A DNA stretch of 51,512 nucleotides from C00003060 sp964502635 (GTDB taxonomy: Bacteria; Desulfobacterota; Desulfobacteria; Desulfobacterales; C00003060): the NCBI GenBank assembly GCA_964502635.1, contig CAZCXI010000004.1, forward strand, positions 1 through 51,512. Reading direction: 5' to 3'. Position 1 is the first letter of the stretch, and every line of letters begins with the position of its first letter. The position numbers and the translations under genes are program-made. The notes below the pieces were generated by a model. That model saw only the letters and a list, made by a program, of their open reading frames with translations. It searched no databases and had not been told where the DNA came from. This document shows, one piece after another, positions 1 to 7,795 of this stretch.

Positions 1-302
1 TGAGGATACTCATGCAGTACGCTTGGCCCGGAAATGTGCGAGAACTGAAAAGCGCCATCGACTTTGCCACCTTGCACTGCAAAGGATCCGTCATTAAGGC
101 CGAAAACCTCCCGCCTGAAATAGTCTACCCAAGGTATCCTCGACGACCTGCCGACGACCCGCATGAGCGTGAGAGACAACGTGTGCTGGCCGCGCTGGAG
201 ACTGCAAGAGGAAATCGCACGGCTGCGGCCAGCCAGCTTGGCATCAGCCGGGCCACGCTCTACCGCCGCCTGGCACGTCTTGACCTCAAGTCCGTCAAAT
301 AG
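1..302 (+). CDS. Sigma-54-dependent activator, C-terminal part (5' end outside window)
   Basis: The reading frame is open from the left edge, so only the C-terminus is seen. It begins inside the end of the AAA+ sigma-54 interaction domain: the YAWPGNVRELKSAIDFA stretch matches the conserved WPGNVREL block. It ends in a Fis-type helix-turn-helix (NRTAAASQLGISRATLYRRL). Known members use ATP hydrolysis to remodel sigma-54 RNA polymerase bound at -24/-12 promoters and bind upstream enhancers through the Fis helix. Any sensory or receiver domain lies outside the window, so the signal cannot be named. A second sigma-54 activator follows about 220 bp downstream with its own promoter. Confidence 0.9.
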   Translation, partial: RILMQYAWPGNVRELKSAIDFATLHCKGSVIKAENLPPEIVYPRYPRRPADDPHERERQRVLAALETARGNRTAAASQLGISRATLYRRLARLDLKSVK

Positions 303-321
303 CCCCGTCACTTTCCAAGAA

Positions 322-337
322 TGTCTCGTGCGAGACA
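322..337. promoter_or_regulatory. 16-bp perfect palindrome, candidate enhancer site
   Basis: TGTCTCG-TG-CGAGACA is a perfect dyad about 150 bp upstream of the predicted sigma-54 transcription start. That distance suits an enhancer-binding protein site. It shares the GTCTC/GAGAC half-site with the neighbouring dyad at 348-378. Which regulator binds is inference; the downstream activator itself or the upstream one are the obvious candidates. Confidence 0.5.
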
Positions 338-347
338 GTCGTAAGAC

Positions 348-378
348 ACACCATGAGACGTTTTGTGTCTCATGGTGT
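348..378. promoter_or_regulatory. 12-bp inverted repeat with 7-nt spacer, candidate enhancer site
   Basis: ACACCATGAGAC at 348-359 is the exact reverse complement of GTCTCATGGTGT at 367-378. It could also form an RNA hairpin at the end of the preceding gene, but no T-run follows, so a protein-binding dyad is preferred. It repeats the GTCTC/GAGAC half-sites of the 322-337 palindrome. Confidence 0.5.
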
Positions 379-457
379 CCCCGCCGGACATTAAGAACCA
401 TCAGGGGCAAAAGGAGCAGCTCCGGGATATCAACACGTTAAGCACGGATCCCGTTTT

Positions 458-473
458 TGGCATTATCCTTGCT
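458..473 (+). promoter_or_regulatory. Sigma-54 (-24/-12) promoter
   Basis: TGGCATTATCCTTGCT has GG and GC separated by exactly 10 bp and fits the TGGCAC-N5-TTGCW consensus almost perfectly. Transcription should begin near 484. That rules out the GTG at 481 as start of the next gene and supports TTG 523. Two dyads with shared half-sites lie 85-135 bp upstream, the usual architecture of an enhancer-dependent promoter. Confidence 0.8.
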
Positions 474-522
474 GAAGTAAGTGCTAAAATCTTCTTATAG
501 GAAATCGGGAGGAGATGCTTCT

Positions 523-2028
523 TTGACCGAGCGGGACCAAAGATCAATGGAACCCAAAAAGGTACTCATCGTTGAGCGACTAAAGGCCACCCGTGAGTAT
601 CTGAGCGGGTTGGTCAGAATGAACGGTTTTCACGTTCACGCCGTGAAGCGACAAAGCGCGTTTTTCAGGGATCTAAGTCGTGAAAATCCCGACCTGCTGC
701 TTCTCGGTTCGAGTATTCGTATGGAGCAGATAGACGCTTTCGACAAAGTCCTTGAACGTGGAAAAAAGGTCCTCCCGATCCTATGCATTCTAAACGGCAA
801 AAATGCCCCGGGAAAAAGAAGAATTCTCAACAAGGCCAATACCTCTTGCCTCCCCGGCAATTTTTGTCCACACGACTTGAAGGTGGCCATCGAAGAGCTG
901 ATCCAAGCATCGCATGATCCCAGCGGCAAGGCCCTGGACACCACCATTGTCGGGAAGACCCCGGCCATGATCAGACTGAAGCGTCATATTCTGGACCTGG
1001 CCAAGTCGGATCTGACCATCCTCGTGAGCGGTGAAAGCGGTACAGGCAAAGAACTGGTGGCCCGGGCCATTCACAGATTTTCGCCTCGGTCGGACAGACC
1101 CTTTGTCAAGGTCAATAGTGCTGCCCTGCCGAGCAATCTGTTTGAGAGTGAGCTCTTTGGATTTGAAAGGGGGGCGTTCACCGGGGCCTGTAAGAAAAAA
1201 CCGGGGAAATTCCAACTGGCAAACACTGGGACCATCCTTTTAGACGAAATCTGTGGAATTCCCTTGCCCATGCAGGGCAAGCTTCTCCAAGTCCTTGAAG
1301 ACAACGAGTTTTCTGCTCTTGGGAGCACCACGAGTACAAGAACCGATGCCCGCGTTCTGGCTGCCACCAACGCCAATCTGGGTGAGATGGTATCCCGGGG
1401 GCAGTTCAGATTGGACCTTTATTATCGCGTCAACGTGGTGTCTGTTCGCATTCCGGCCTTAAAGGATCGCAAGGAAGACATTGATTTGCTGTGCGACCAC
1501 TTTCTCAGGAAATATGCCACTCGGAATGGCAAGGCTTATCAGGGGCTTAGCGACCGGGTTCGGGAGCAGTTCTATCAGTATTCCTGGCCCGGAAACGTTC
1601 GCGAACTGGAAAACGTTATCCAAGCCATTGCCGCTCTTGGAAACGAAGAGAGCTTTTACGAAAAGATCGGCAATTATGGTCTTTCAGGTGTTTCTAGACA
1701 CAGGAAAAGGCCTGCGACAACGGCCGATGCACTGACGGGCAGCGCATCCAAGCTGCTGGCAAGGTATACCTTAAAGGAGCTCGCCAAGAAAGCAGCACGT
1801 CAGGCCGAGACAGATACCATTGTGAATGTCCTTTCCCACACGGACTGGAATCGCAAGAGGGCGGCCGTTCTGCTCAAAACCAGCTACCGGACCCTTTTGA
1901 CCAAGATCAAGGAATACGAAATTGAGCAACAGGCGACGGGCCCCCCTGTCGCAGAGGTCTTTAACCGAAGTAACCCACCAACCGGGACTTCCTGTTCCTT
2001 TTGGGCAGACTATCTCCAAGGCGCTTAA
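523..2028 (+). CDS. Sigma-54-dependent activator with degenerate receiver domain
   Basis: Order of domains: receiver-like (about residues 9-125), AAA+ (about 140-375), Fis-type HTH (about 425-475), short tail. The AAA+ part is complete: Walker A GESGTGKE, the sigma-54-contacting GAFTGA loop, Walker B TILLDEI, and WPGNVREL. The receiver looks inactive. The acidic pair after VLIV is ER instead of DD, and the phospho-acceptor position reads LLLLGSS, with Gly in place of Asp. It therefore probably does not accept phosphate and may respond to a ligand or partner. Start TTG 523 has GGAGGA nine bases upstream; ATG 547 is the alternative but lacks a Shine-Dalgarno. It sits behind a sigma-54 promoter, suggesting autoregulation or activation by the preceding activator. 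Confidence 0.88.
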   Translation: MTERDQRSMEPKKVLIVERLKATREYLSGLVRMNGFHVHAVKRQSAFFRDLSRENPDLLLLGSSIRMEQIDAFDKVLERGKKVLPILCILNGKNAPGKRRILNKANTSCLPGNFCPHDLKVAIEELIQASHDPSGKALDTTIVGKTPAMIRLKRHILDLAKSDLTILVSGESGTGKELVARAIHRFSPRSDRPFVKVNSAALPSNLFESELFGFERGAFTGACKKKPGKFQLANTGTILLDEICGIPLPMQGKLLQVLEDNEFSALGSTTSTRTDARVLAATNANLGEMVSRGQFRLDLYYRVNVVSVRIPALKDRKEDIDLLCDHFLRKYATRNGKAYQGLSDRVREQFYQYSWPGNVRELENVIQAIAALGNEESFYEKIGNYGLSGVSRHRKRPATTADALTGSASKLLARYTLKELAKKAARQAETDTIVNVLSHTDWNRKRAAVLLKTSYRTLLTKIKEYEIEQQATGPPVAEVFNRSNPPTGTSCSFWADYLQGA

Positions 2029-2410
2029 AGGGGCGACAGTCCTTCCTATCAGCCTGCCTGCAAACGCTCCTTGCCGGAAAGATCCTCACCCGCGGACGAC
2101 GTCCAGGGCTCCCTTCCCCCGCCAAGCCCGAGATGGACACGAGGTCTATCAGCGACGCCGAACACCAGAACACTTTGATTTCCCCGTCACATTCTGATAC
2201 GTGGGAATATGAACCCTGTGCGTGATGTTTGGGCAAGGCATTGTTTCCGGATCACAGGAAATCGACGGTTTCGCCAGAAGACCATCTTGACCGAAGGGTT
2301 TCAGGTTTTGGGATTTGGGTTCTGAGTATTTCTTGAAATATATGATATCAGCGGCTTAACGCCTGAAACCTGATCAACGTGACCTCTTACAAGTTGGATC
2401 AAGATCAATC
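2029..2410. other. Intergenic region, 382 bp, no gene seen
   Basis: No convincing coding sequence. A 9-bp inverted repeat (GGTTTCAGG at 2297-2305, CCTGAAACC at 2362-2370) lies 40-110 bp before the acyl-CoA dehydrogenase and could be an operator. I found no good -35/-10 or -24/-12 pair. Confidence 0.4.
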
Positions 2411-3553
2411 ATGGACACACTAGTGTCGGAAAAACATCGTGCCGTACGCCGGTCGGTGCGTGCCTTTTGTGAGCGTGAGCTCTTACCCATTGCCAGAGAC
2501 ATCGACCATGAGGCCCGCTTCCCCTGGGATGTGGTGGAAAAGATGGCCAGGCTGGGTTACTTCGGGATTCAGGTACCGAGGGAGTTCGGCGGCGCGGGCA
2601 TGGATTCGGTGAGCTACGTCATCGTGATCGAAGAAATCTCGCGGGCCTGTGGGGGCCTCGGACTCTGCGTGACGGTCCACAACAGTGTGGCCGTCTTTCC
2701 GATCCTGGCTTTTGGCTCCGACGAACAGAAACACAGATGGGTCCCCTCCCTTGCCAGGGGCGAGAAGCTCGGGGCCTTCTGCCTCACCGAGCCCAATGCG
2801 GGATCAGATGCAGCCTCCATTGAAGCGACCGCCCTGCGTGACGGTGACCATTACGTGGTAAACGCCAACAAGGTCCTGGTCACCAACGGCGGCGTTGCCG
2901 ACATCTGCCTAATCTTCGCGCGTACAGACCCCGACGCCGGGCGCAAAGGGATGAGTGTCATCGTTGCCGAGCGAGGCACGGCCGGATTCGTAGCTGGTGA
3001 CCTTGAGGACCTCTGCGGCATGCGGGCCAACCCGGTTAGCTCCATCCGGCTCTTCGACTGCCGTGTCCCAGTGGAGAATCTATTGGGCAAAGAAGGCATG
3101 GGCCTGCGCATCGCGCTCGCCGCGCTGGATACGGGCAGGGTCGGAATAGCTGCTCAGGCATTAGGCATTGCCCAGGCCGCTCTTGAGGAAGCGGTCCGGT
3201 ACGCGAGACAGCGCCGCCAGTTTGGTGTTCCCATTGCCAAACACCAGGCCGTACAGATGATGATTGCAGATATGGCCACCCAGGTAGAGGCGGCCCGGCT
3301 TATGGTCTATCGAGCGGCTGTTCTGCGAGACCGGGGAAGGCCTTTCTCCCAGGCATCCGCCATGGCCAAGCTCTATGCCTCAGAGGTCGCGAGCAAGGTG
3401 ACTGACATGGCGGTTCAGATCCACGGTGGATACGGTTACTCTAAATCGTATCCCGTGGAGCGTTACTACCGTGATGCCCGAGTGACAAGGATCTACGAGG
3501 GAACGTCTGAGATCCACCGCATGGTGATTGCCAGAGGCGTATTGGACGGCTAG
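2411..3553 (+). CDS. Acyl-CoA dehydrogenase
   Basis: A 380-residue FAD flavoprotein of the usual length for short/medium-chain acyl-CoA dehydrogenases. It carries the FAD/substrate block FCLTEPNAGSDA, the RRQFGVPIAKHQAVQ helix, the QIHGGYGY motif, and the C-terminal RIYEGTSEIHR in which Glu363 is the expected catalytic base. It should oxidise an acyl-CoA to the enoyl-CoA and pass electrons to an electron-transfer flavoprotein. EtfB follows after 10 bp, so the partner is encoded in the same operon. Chain-length preference (butyryl, branched or aromatic acyl) cannot be read from the sequence. The Shine-Dalgarno before ATG 2411 is weak. Confidence 0.93.
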   Translation: MDTLVSEKHRAVRRSVRAFCERELLPIARDIDHEARFPWDVVEKMARLGYFGIQVPREFGGAGMDSVSYVIVIEEISRACGGLGLCVTVHNSVAVFPILAFGSDEQKHRWVPSLARGEKLGAFCLTEPNAGSDAASIEATALRDGDHYVVNANKVLVTNGGVADICLIFARTDPDAGRKGMSVIVAERGTAGFVAGDLEDLCGMRANPVSSIRLFDCRVPVENLLGKEGMGLRIALAALDTGRVGIAAQALGIAQAALEEAVRYARQRRQFGVPIAKHQAVQMMIADMATQVEAARLMVYRAAVLRDRGRPFSQASAMAKLYASEVASKVTDMAVQIHGGYGYSKSYPVERYYRDARVTRIYEGTSEIHRMVIARGVLDG

Positions 3554-3563
3554 AGGAGATGGG

Positions 3564-4340
3564 ATGGAACGTCACATCGTCGTATGTATCAAGGCTGTCA
3601 TGGCGCGGACTCCGAAAAAGCACGTTGTTCGGGCCCCTGATGTCCTGGAGTTAAACCCCTTCGACCAACCGGCCCTGGAGGTGGCCCTGCGCACAAGGGA
3701 AGAACGCGGTGGGACCGTGACAGCCATTTCCATGGGTCCGGAGACGGGCGCCTTTGCTCTTTCGGAAGCCATGGCCATGGGTGTTGATCGAGGCATTCTG
3801 GTCAGTGATCCGGCCCTGGCCGGGTCAGATACGCTGGCAACCTCTACGGCCCTGGCCGCTGCGATGAATAAGGTCGGGGCGTTTGATCTGGTCCTTTTCG
3901 GTATCAGGACCGCTGATAGCGACACCGGCCAAGTCGGCCCGCAGACCGCGGTCCTTCTGGGTCTTCCGCTGGTAACAGGGGTGTCTTCCATCGAGCACAG
4001 AGATACAGCTCTGATCGTTGAGCGCAGGGCTGACGGGTTCCGGGAGAGGTTCGAGGTTTCTCTCCCCGCAGCACTGACCATCCACCCGGGGTCGGTACAA
4101 CCGAGGGATCTGGGGCTTTCCGGAATCGAACAGGCTTTCGAGCAAGGAGGTATTGAAAAGTGGGCTTTGGCTGACCTGGGTCTCTCCCCTGAGCAAGTGG
4201 GATGGGCAGGGTCGGGCACCAGGGTGCCCTCCTGGACACACGTGGGTCGGGAGAAACACTGCGAATTTTTATCTGGCGCAGCCGAGGAACAGGCCGATGA
4301 GCTGGTAAAACGGTTGGTAACGTTGGGGTTGATTGGGTAA
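3564..4340 (+). CDS. etfB: Electron transfer flavoprotein beta subunit
   Basis: A 258-residue EtfB/FixA protein. It shows the N-terminal CIKAV strand, the LNPFDQPALEVAL segment and the nucleotide-binding FGIRTADSDTGQVGPQTA block characteristic of the beta subunit. It pairs with EtfA to accept electrons from the acyl-CoA dehydrogenase. AGGAG at 3554-3558 fixes the start at ATG 3564; an upstream in-frame ATG at 3528 lies inside the dehydrogenase gene. The stop overlaps the next start (TAATG), so the two subunits are translationally coupled. Whether this ETF is bifurcating (FAD in place of AMP in this subunit) cannot be settled here. Confidence 0.92.
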   Translation: MERHIVVCIKAVMARTPKKHVVRAPDVLELNPFDQPALEVALRTREERGGTVTAISMGPETGAFALSEAMAMGVDRGILVSDPALAGSDTLATSTALAAAMNKVGAFDLVLFGIRTADSDTGQVGPQTAVLLGLPLVTGVSSIEHRDTALIVERRADGFRERFEVSLPAALTIHPGSVQPRDLGLSGIEQAFEQGGIEKWALADLGLSPEQVGWAGSGTRVPSWTHVGREKHCEFLSGAAEEQADELVKRLVTLGLIG

Positions 4341-5962
4341 TGGCAAGCCGTGCTGCAACAGAAATCTGGGTCTATGCGGACTTAAGGAGTGAGAGGCTTT
4401 TCGGATTTTGCCTCAACGTCCTGGCCAAGGCCCGCGAATTGGCCCGGACGGTGTCCGGCAAGGCCGCGGTTGTATTGATGGATTCGTCCGCCCACAGCGC
4501 GCAAGAAGTCTCCCCGGGGACTGTAGCCTACATGTCGGCGGAGGCTGCCGCCGAGCAGTGCATTGACCACGGTGCTGATGCCGTCTACCTTTTGGACGAC
4601 CCGGGCCTGATGACGCCAAGAGCGGACGTTTACGCGCTGGCCCTGGCAGACGCGGTCCGAACACACAAGCCCCTGCTCGTTATGTTCGCACTCACCGACT
4701 TTGGTCGGGAGCTTGCTGCCCGCGCGGCCAGGATCATGAACGCCGGCTTGATCTCAGACTGTGCGGACCTCCGGATGGAAAAGGAGAAAGTCGTGGCCAC
4801 ATGTGCCTCGTGGGGCGGCGAGATCATGGCCGAGATCACCTTCTCCAACGATATTCGCACCGGGTTTGCCACGGTGCAGCCTCACATTCTTCAAGCCGTA
4901 GCCGTACGCGGTGAGCCCGGCACCACCAGGCGGATTCAGATGGATCGGGTGAGGCAACCCAAGGGTCTCAGGCTCCTATCAAGCTCGGCCGAGCCTGAAG
5001 AGCGCCGGAAGCTGGGAGAAGCCGAGGTGGTTGTCGTGGGGGGCGCCGGGCTTGAAAATGCAGACGGATTCGGGTTGGTCAGGGAACTCGCCGCTGCCCT
5101 GGGAGGCGAGGTGGGCGCGACCCGGCCGCCGGTGCTCCAGCACTGGGTGGAGGAGGAACGGCTGATCGGACAGACGGGAAAGACCATCTCCCCCAGCTTG
5201 CTTTTTTCCGTCGCCACCTCGGGGGCCGTTCAGTACACGGCCGGGATCATGGAGGCCAAAACCATTGTGGCCATTAACCGTGACCGACATGCGCCGATCT
5301 TCCGGGTTGCCGACGTGGGCATCGTGGCAGATGCCAAGACCTTTCTGCCCCTTCTGACCATGAGGGTCAGGCAGGTGGTCATGCGCAAGCTGGTTGACGT
5401 GTTGCATGAGGCGAACGGAGGCGCGGCCGAGTCTGGCTTTGGCGCAAAGATACGCACACTTCGAGAGGCGCACGACTGGTCCAGAGAGACCTTGGCCCAG
5501 GCCACGGGCCGGTCTCCGGAATTTATCGCCCAGGTCGAAAACAACGAGGTCGTTCCATCCGTGAGCTTTCTGCTCAGGCTCGCCCGGGCCCTGAAGGTCG
5601 ACCCCGGCACCTTCCTTCGGGAGGAGGAAAAGACCATGATCCGGGACCAGAGGGCAGCGGCATTCATCAGGCGCACGCAGAACTATTCCTACGAGACCCT
5701 CACCCCTGGTGCCGAGAACCAGCACCTGCGTGCCTTCACGATCACCATCGACCCCAGACAGGCCCACAAACCGGTAGCCTATAAGCACGAGGGAGAAGAG
5801 TTCATTCTGGTTATGGAGGGAGCGCTTGAGCTCACTTTGGGAGGCAAGACCCACCACCTCAAGCCGGGTGAGTCCAGTCACTTCAACTCGGAGATCCCCC
5901 ATAAACTCAAGAATCTGTCGGATGAGCCCACCCGGTGCGTTGTGGTGCTTTATACGCCTTGA
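4340..5962 (+). CDS. etfA: EtfA fused to XRE helix-turn-helix and cupin domains
   Basis: A single uninterrupted 540-codon frame. Residues 1 to about 350 are a complete ETF alpha subunit: the FAD-binding GQTGKTISPSLLFSVATSG block, AVQYTAGIMEAKTIVAINRD and FRVADVGIVAD are intact. After a short linker, residues about 366-428 form an XRE/HTH_3 domain (KIRTLREAHDWSRETLAQ, then SPEFIAQVENNEVVPS). Residues about 465-538 form a cupin (KHEGEEFILVMEGALEL, LKPGESSHFNSEIPHK). ETF alpha is normally 310-345 residues with no DNA-binding part; XRE-cupin regulators are normally separate proteins of about 180 residues. No in-frame start follows the internal GGAGG at 5417-5421 before the HTH, so the regulator is not made separately by an obvious route. 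The role as a redox- or ligand-sensing regulator is inference. Confidence 0.9.
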   Translation: MASRAATEIWVYADLRSERLFGFCLNVLAKARELARTVSGKAAVVLMDSSAHSAQEVSPGTVAYMSAEAAAEQCIDHGADAVYLLDDPGLMTPRADVYALALADAVRTHKPLLVMFALTDFGRELAARAARIMNAGLISDCADLRMEKEKVVATCASWGGEIMAEITFSNDIRTGFATVQPHILQAVAVRGEPGTTRRIQMDRVRQPKGLRLLSSSAEPEERRKLGEAEVVVVGGAGLENADGFGLVRELAAALGGEVGATRPPVLQHWVEEERLIGQTGKTISPSLLFSVATSGAVQYTAGIMEAKTIVAINRDRHAPIFRVADVGIVADAKTFLPLLTMRVRQVVMRKLVDVLHEANGGAAESGFGAKIRTLREAHDWSRETLAQATGRSPEFIAQVENNEVVPSVSFLLRLARALKVDPGTFLREEEKTMIRDQRAAAFIRRTQNYSYETLTPGAENQHLRAFTITIDPRQAHKPVAYKHEGEEFILVMEGALELTLGGKTHHLKPGESSHFNSEIPHKLKNLSDEPTRCVVVLYTP

Positions 5963-5995
5963 TGTGAACGATTTAGCCAAAAGGGGAACTCTGAC

Positions 5996-6904
5996 ATGGA
6001 GATCCAAGAGCTCCAGGAGGAGATCAGACACAAAAAACGAGAAAAGGACGTCGTGATCCTGGCCCATTACTACCAGCAGCCAGAGATCCAGGACATCGCC
6101 GACTTTGTTGGAGATTCGCTGGAACTCAGCAGGGCGGCGGCGTCCGCCTCTCAAGGGACCATTCTCTTTTGCGGGGTCCGATTTATGGCAGAGACGGCCA
6201 AAATCCTTTCTCCAGACAAAACGGTCCTCACGCCCTATCCTCAGGCAGGCTGTCTTTTGGCCGACATGGCTGAACCCCGACAGGTGGAGGAGGCAAAGAA
6301 GGCCAATCCCACGGCCCGGGTTGTCGCCTACGTCAACGTCTATGCGGAGATCAAGGCCCTGGCAGACATTATCTGCACGTCGGCCAATGCTCGGAAGGTC
6401 ATGGAAGAGATGGATGGCGAGAAGATCCTCTTTGTCCCGGATCGAAACCTTGGCGCATACCATGCGCGGGCGGTGAAAGGCAAAGAGGTCCTCCTCTGGG
6501 ATGGGTACTGTCCCATCCACGAGAGGATCACCCCGGCATCCATTGACAGGGTCAAGAAAAAACATCCTGACGCCCTGGTCATCGTTCACCCCGAGTGCCC
6601 CCCAGCGGTGACAGAGCAGGCCGATTTTGTAGGCTCCACCTCGCAGCTGCTCCGGTTTGTGGAAGAGTCGGACGCAAAATCTTTTATTATAGGCACGGAA
6701 GCGGGGATCCTGCATCAAATGAGGAGAAAGGCCCCGGACAAGGAGTTGCTCCTCCCAGACCCGATGCCTGTCTGTGACCAGATGAAGATGATCACCTTGG
6801 AAAGGGTATACACCTCGCTCAAAGAGGACATCTACCCCGTCACCGTAGAAGAAACCATCCGCGTCAAGGCTGAAAAGGCCATTAGGAGGATGTTGGAACT
6901 GTGA
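5996..6904 (+). CDS. nadA: Quinolinate synthase
   Basis: A 302-residue NadA that condenses iminoaspartate with dihydroxyacetone phosphate to quinolinate, using a [4Fe-4S] cluster. The expected cluster cysteines are Cys86 (PQAGCLLADM), Cys172 (WDGYCPIHERI) and Cys260 (PVCDQMKMI). The HYYQ motif, GDSLELS and HPECP blocks are present. It lies 33 bp downstream of the EtfA fusion on the same strand, so it is probably in the same transcript, and overlaps nadC by 4 bp (GTGA). No nadB is in the window; iminoaspartate must come from an aspartate oxidase or dehydrogenase elsewhere. Confidence 0.95.
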   Translation: MEIQELQEEIRHKKREKDVVILAHYYQQPEIQDIADFVGDSLELSRAAASASQGTILFCGVRFMAETAKILSPDKTVLTPYPQAGCLLADMAEPRQVEEAKKANPTARVVAYVNVYAEIKALADIICTSANARKVMEEMDGEKILFVPDRNLGAYHARAVKGKEVLLWDGYCPIHERITPASIDRVKKKHPDALVIVHPECPPAVTEQADFVGSTSQLLRFVEESDAKSFIIGTEAGILHQMRRKAPDKELLLPDPMPVCDQMKMITLERVYTSLKEDIYPVTVEETIRVKAEKAIRRMLEL

Positions 6905-7740
6905 AAGGACTCGACCCTTTTGTGGTGAAGGATCTGCTCAGGACCTATCTGAAGGAAGACCTGGGCCACGGAGACATCACCAGCTGTCATCTTCCTGAAA
7001 AGGAAAAGACGGTGACCGCCGTTATCAGGGTGAAAGAGCAGGGCGTCCTGGTGGGTTTGCCGGTGGTGTCAGAGCTTTTCTTTCTGTTGGACCCTGGGGT
7101 AAAAATCGAACCTCAGGCAAAAGAAGGCATGGCTGTGACAAACCACGCTGAAATCGCCCGCATCACGGGTCCCGCATTGGCCATCCTGCGAGGGGAGCGC
7201 ACGGCTCTGAACATTCTTCAGAGGCTGTCAGGCATTGCGACCATGACCAGGAAAATGGTGGATCTGATCGCCTTTACCGAGGCACGGCTCGTGGACACCC
7301 GAAAGACTACGCCAGGTCTGCGGCTCTTGGAAAAGTATGCGGTGACCGTGGGAGGCGCCTGCAATCACAGGATGGGACTCTATGATTGTGCCATGATTAA
7401 GGACAATCACATCAAGGTGGCAGGCTCCATTCAAGCGGCAGTGACAGCCGTGAGGAGAGAGATTCCATTTACGGCCCGCATAGAGGTGGAGGTGAAGGAC
7501 CTGGCGGAACTCGCAGAAGCTTTAGGTGCCGGCGTCGATCTGGTACTCCTGGATAATATGGAACTCTCCACCCTCAAGGAGGCCGTGACCCAGGCCAAAG
7601 GCAAGGTCCTGACCGAGGCGTCTGGAAATATTACCCCCGAAAACATCCTCGCCGTGGCCAAGACAGGTGTGGACTACATCTCCTCCGGTTCCATCATCCA
7701 CCACGCCGTTTGGCTGGACATGCACATGAAGATCCTGTAG
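6901..7740 (+). CDS. nadC: Nicotinate-nucleotide pyrophosphorylase (carboxylating)
   Basis: A 279-residue quinolinate phosphoribosyltransferase that converts quinolinate and PRPP to nicotinate mononucleotide, the step after NadA. Family blocks are present: EDLGHGDITS, RGERTALNILQRLSG, DTRKTTPGLRLLEKYAV, GGACNHRMGLYD, IKDNH, LLDNM and YISSGSI. The start is GTG 6901, overlapping the nadA stop, with AGGAGG at 6884-6889. NadA and NadC make the pyridine ring and its nucleotide for NAD synthesis in the cytoplasm. Confidence 0.95.
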   Translation: MKGLDPFVVKDLLRTYLKEDLGHGDITSCHLPEKEKTVTAVIRVKEQGVLVGLPVVSELFFLLDPGVKIEPQAKEGMAVTNHAEIARITGPALAILRGERTALNILQRLSGIATMTRKMVDLIAFTEARLVDTRKTTPGLRLLEKYAVTVGGACNHRMGLYDCAMIKDNHIKVAGSIQAAVTAVRREIPFTARIEVEVKDLAELAEALGAGVDLVLLDNMELSTLKEAVTQAKGKVLTEASGNITPENILAVAKTGVDYISSGSIIHHAVWLDMHMKIL

Positions 7741-7795
7741 GAGCTGCTGCAGGAAGTGAGCCGCTCATTCCAGAAAGCTCGGAGACCTTCCGTGT

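Noticed and set aside
2416..2425. ACACTAGTGT palindrome at the start of the acyl-CoA dehydrogenase, similar to the repeat ends
   Set aside because: It lies within codons 2-5 of a recognisable gene and has no partner arm; chance resemblance.
5417..5490. Separate translation of the XRE-cupin part from an internal GGAGG
   Set aside because: There is no in-frame ATG, GTG or TTG at proper spacing before the HTH; the first usable one is inside the HTH.
4979..6718. Minus-strand open frame of 579 codons across etfA and nadA
   Set aside because: It is antisense to two strongly recognisable genes; its translation shows no domain and reflects codon bias.
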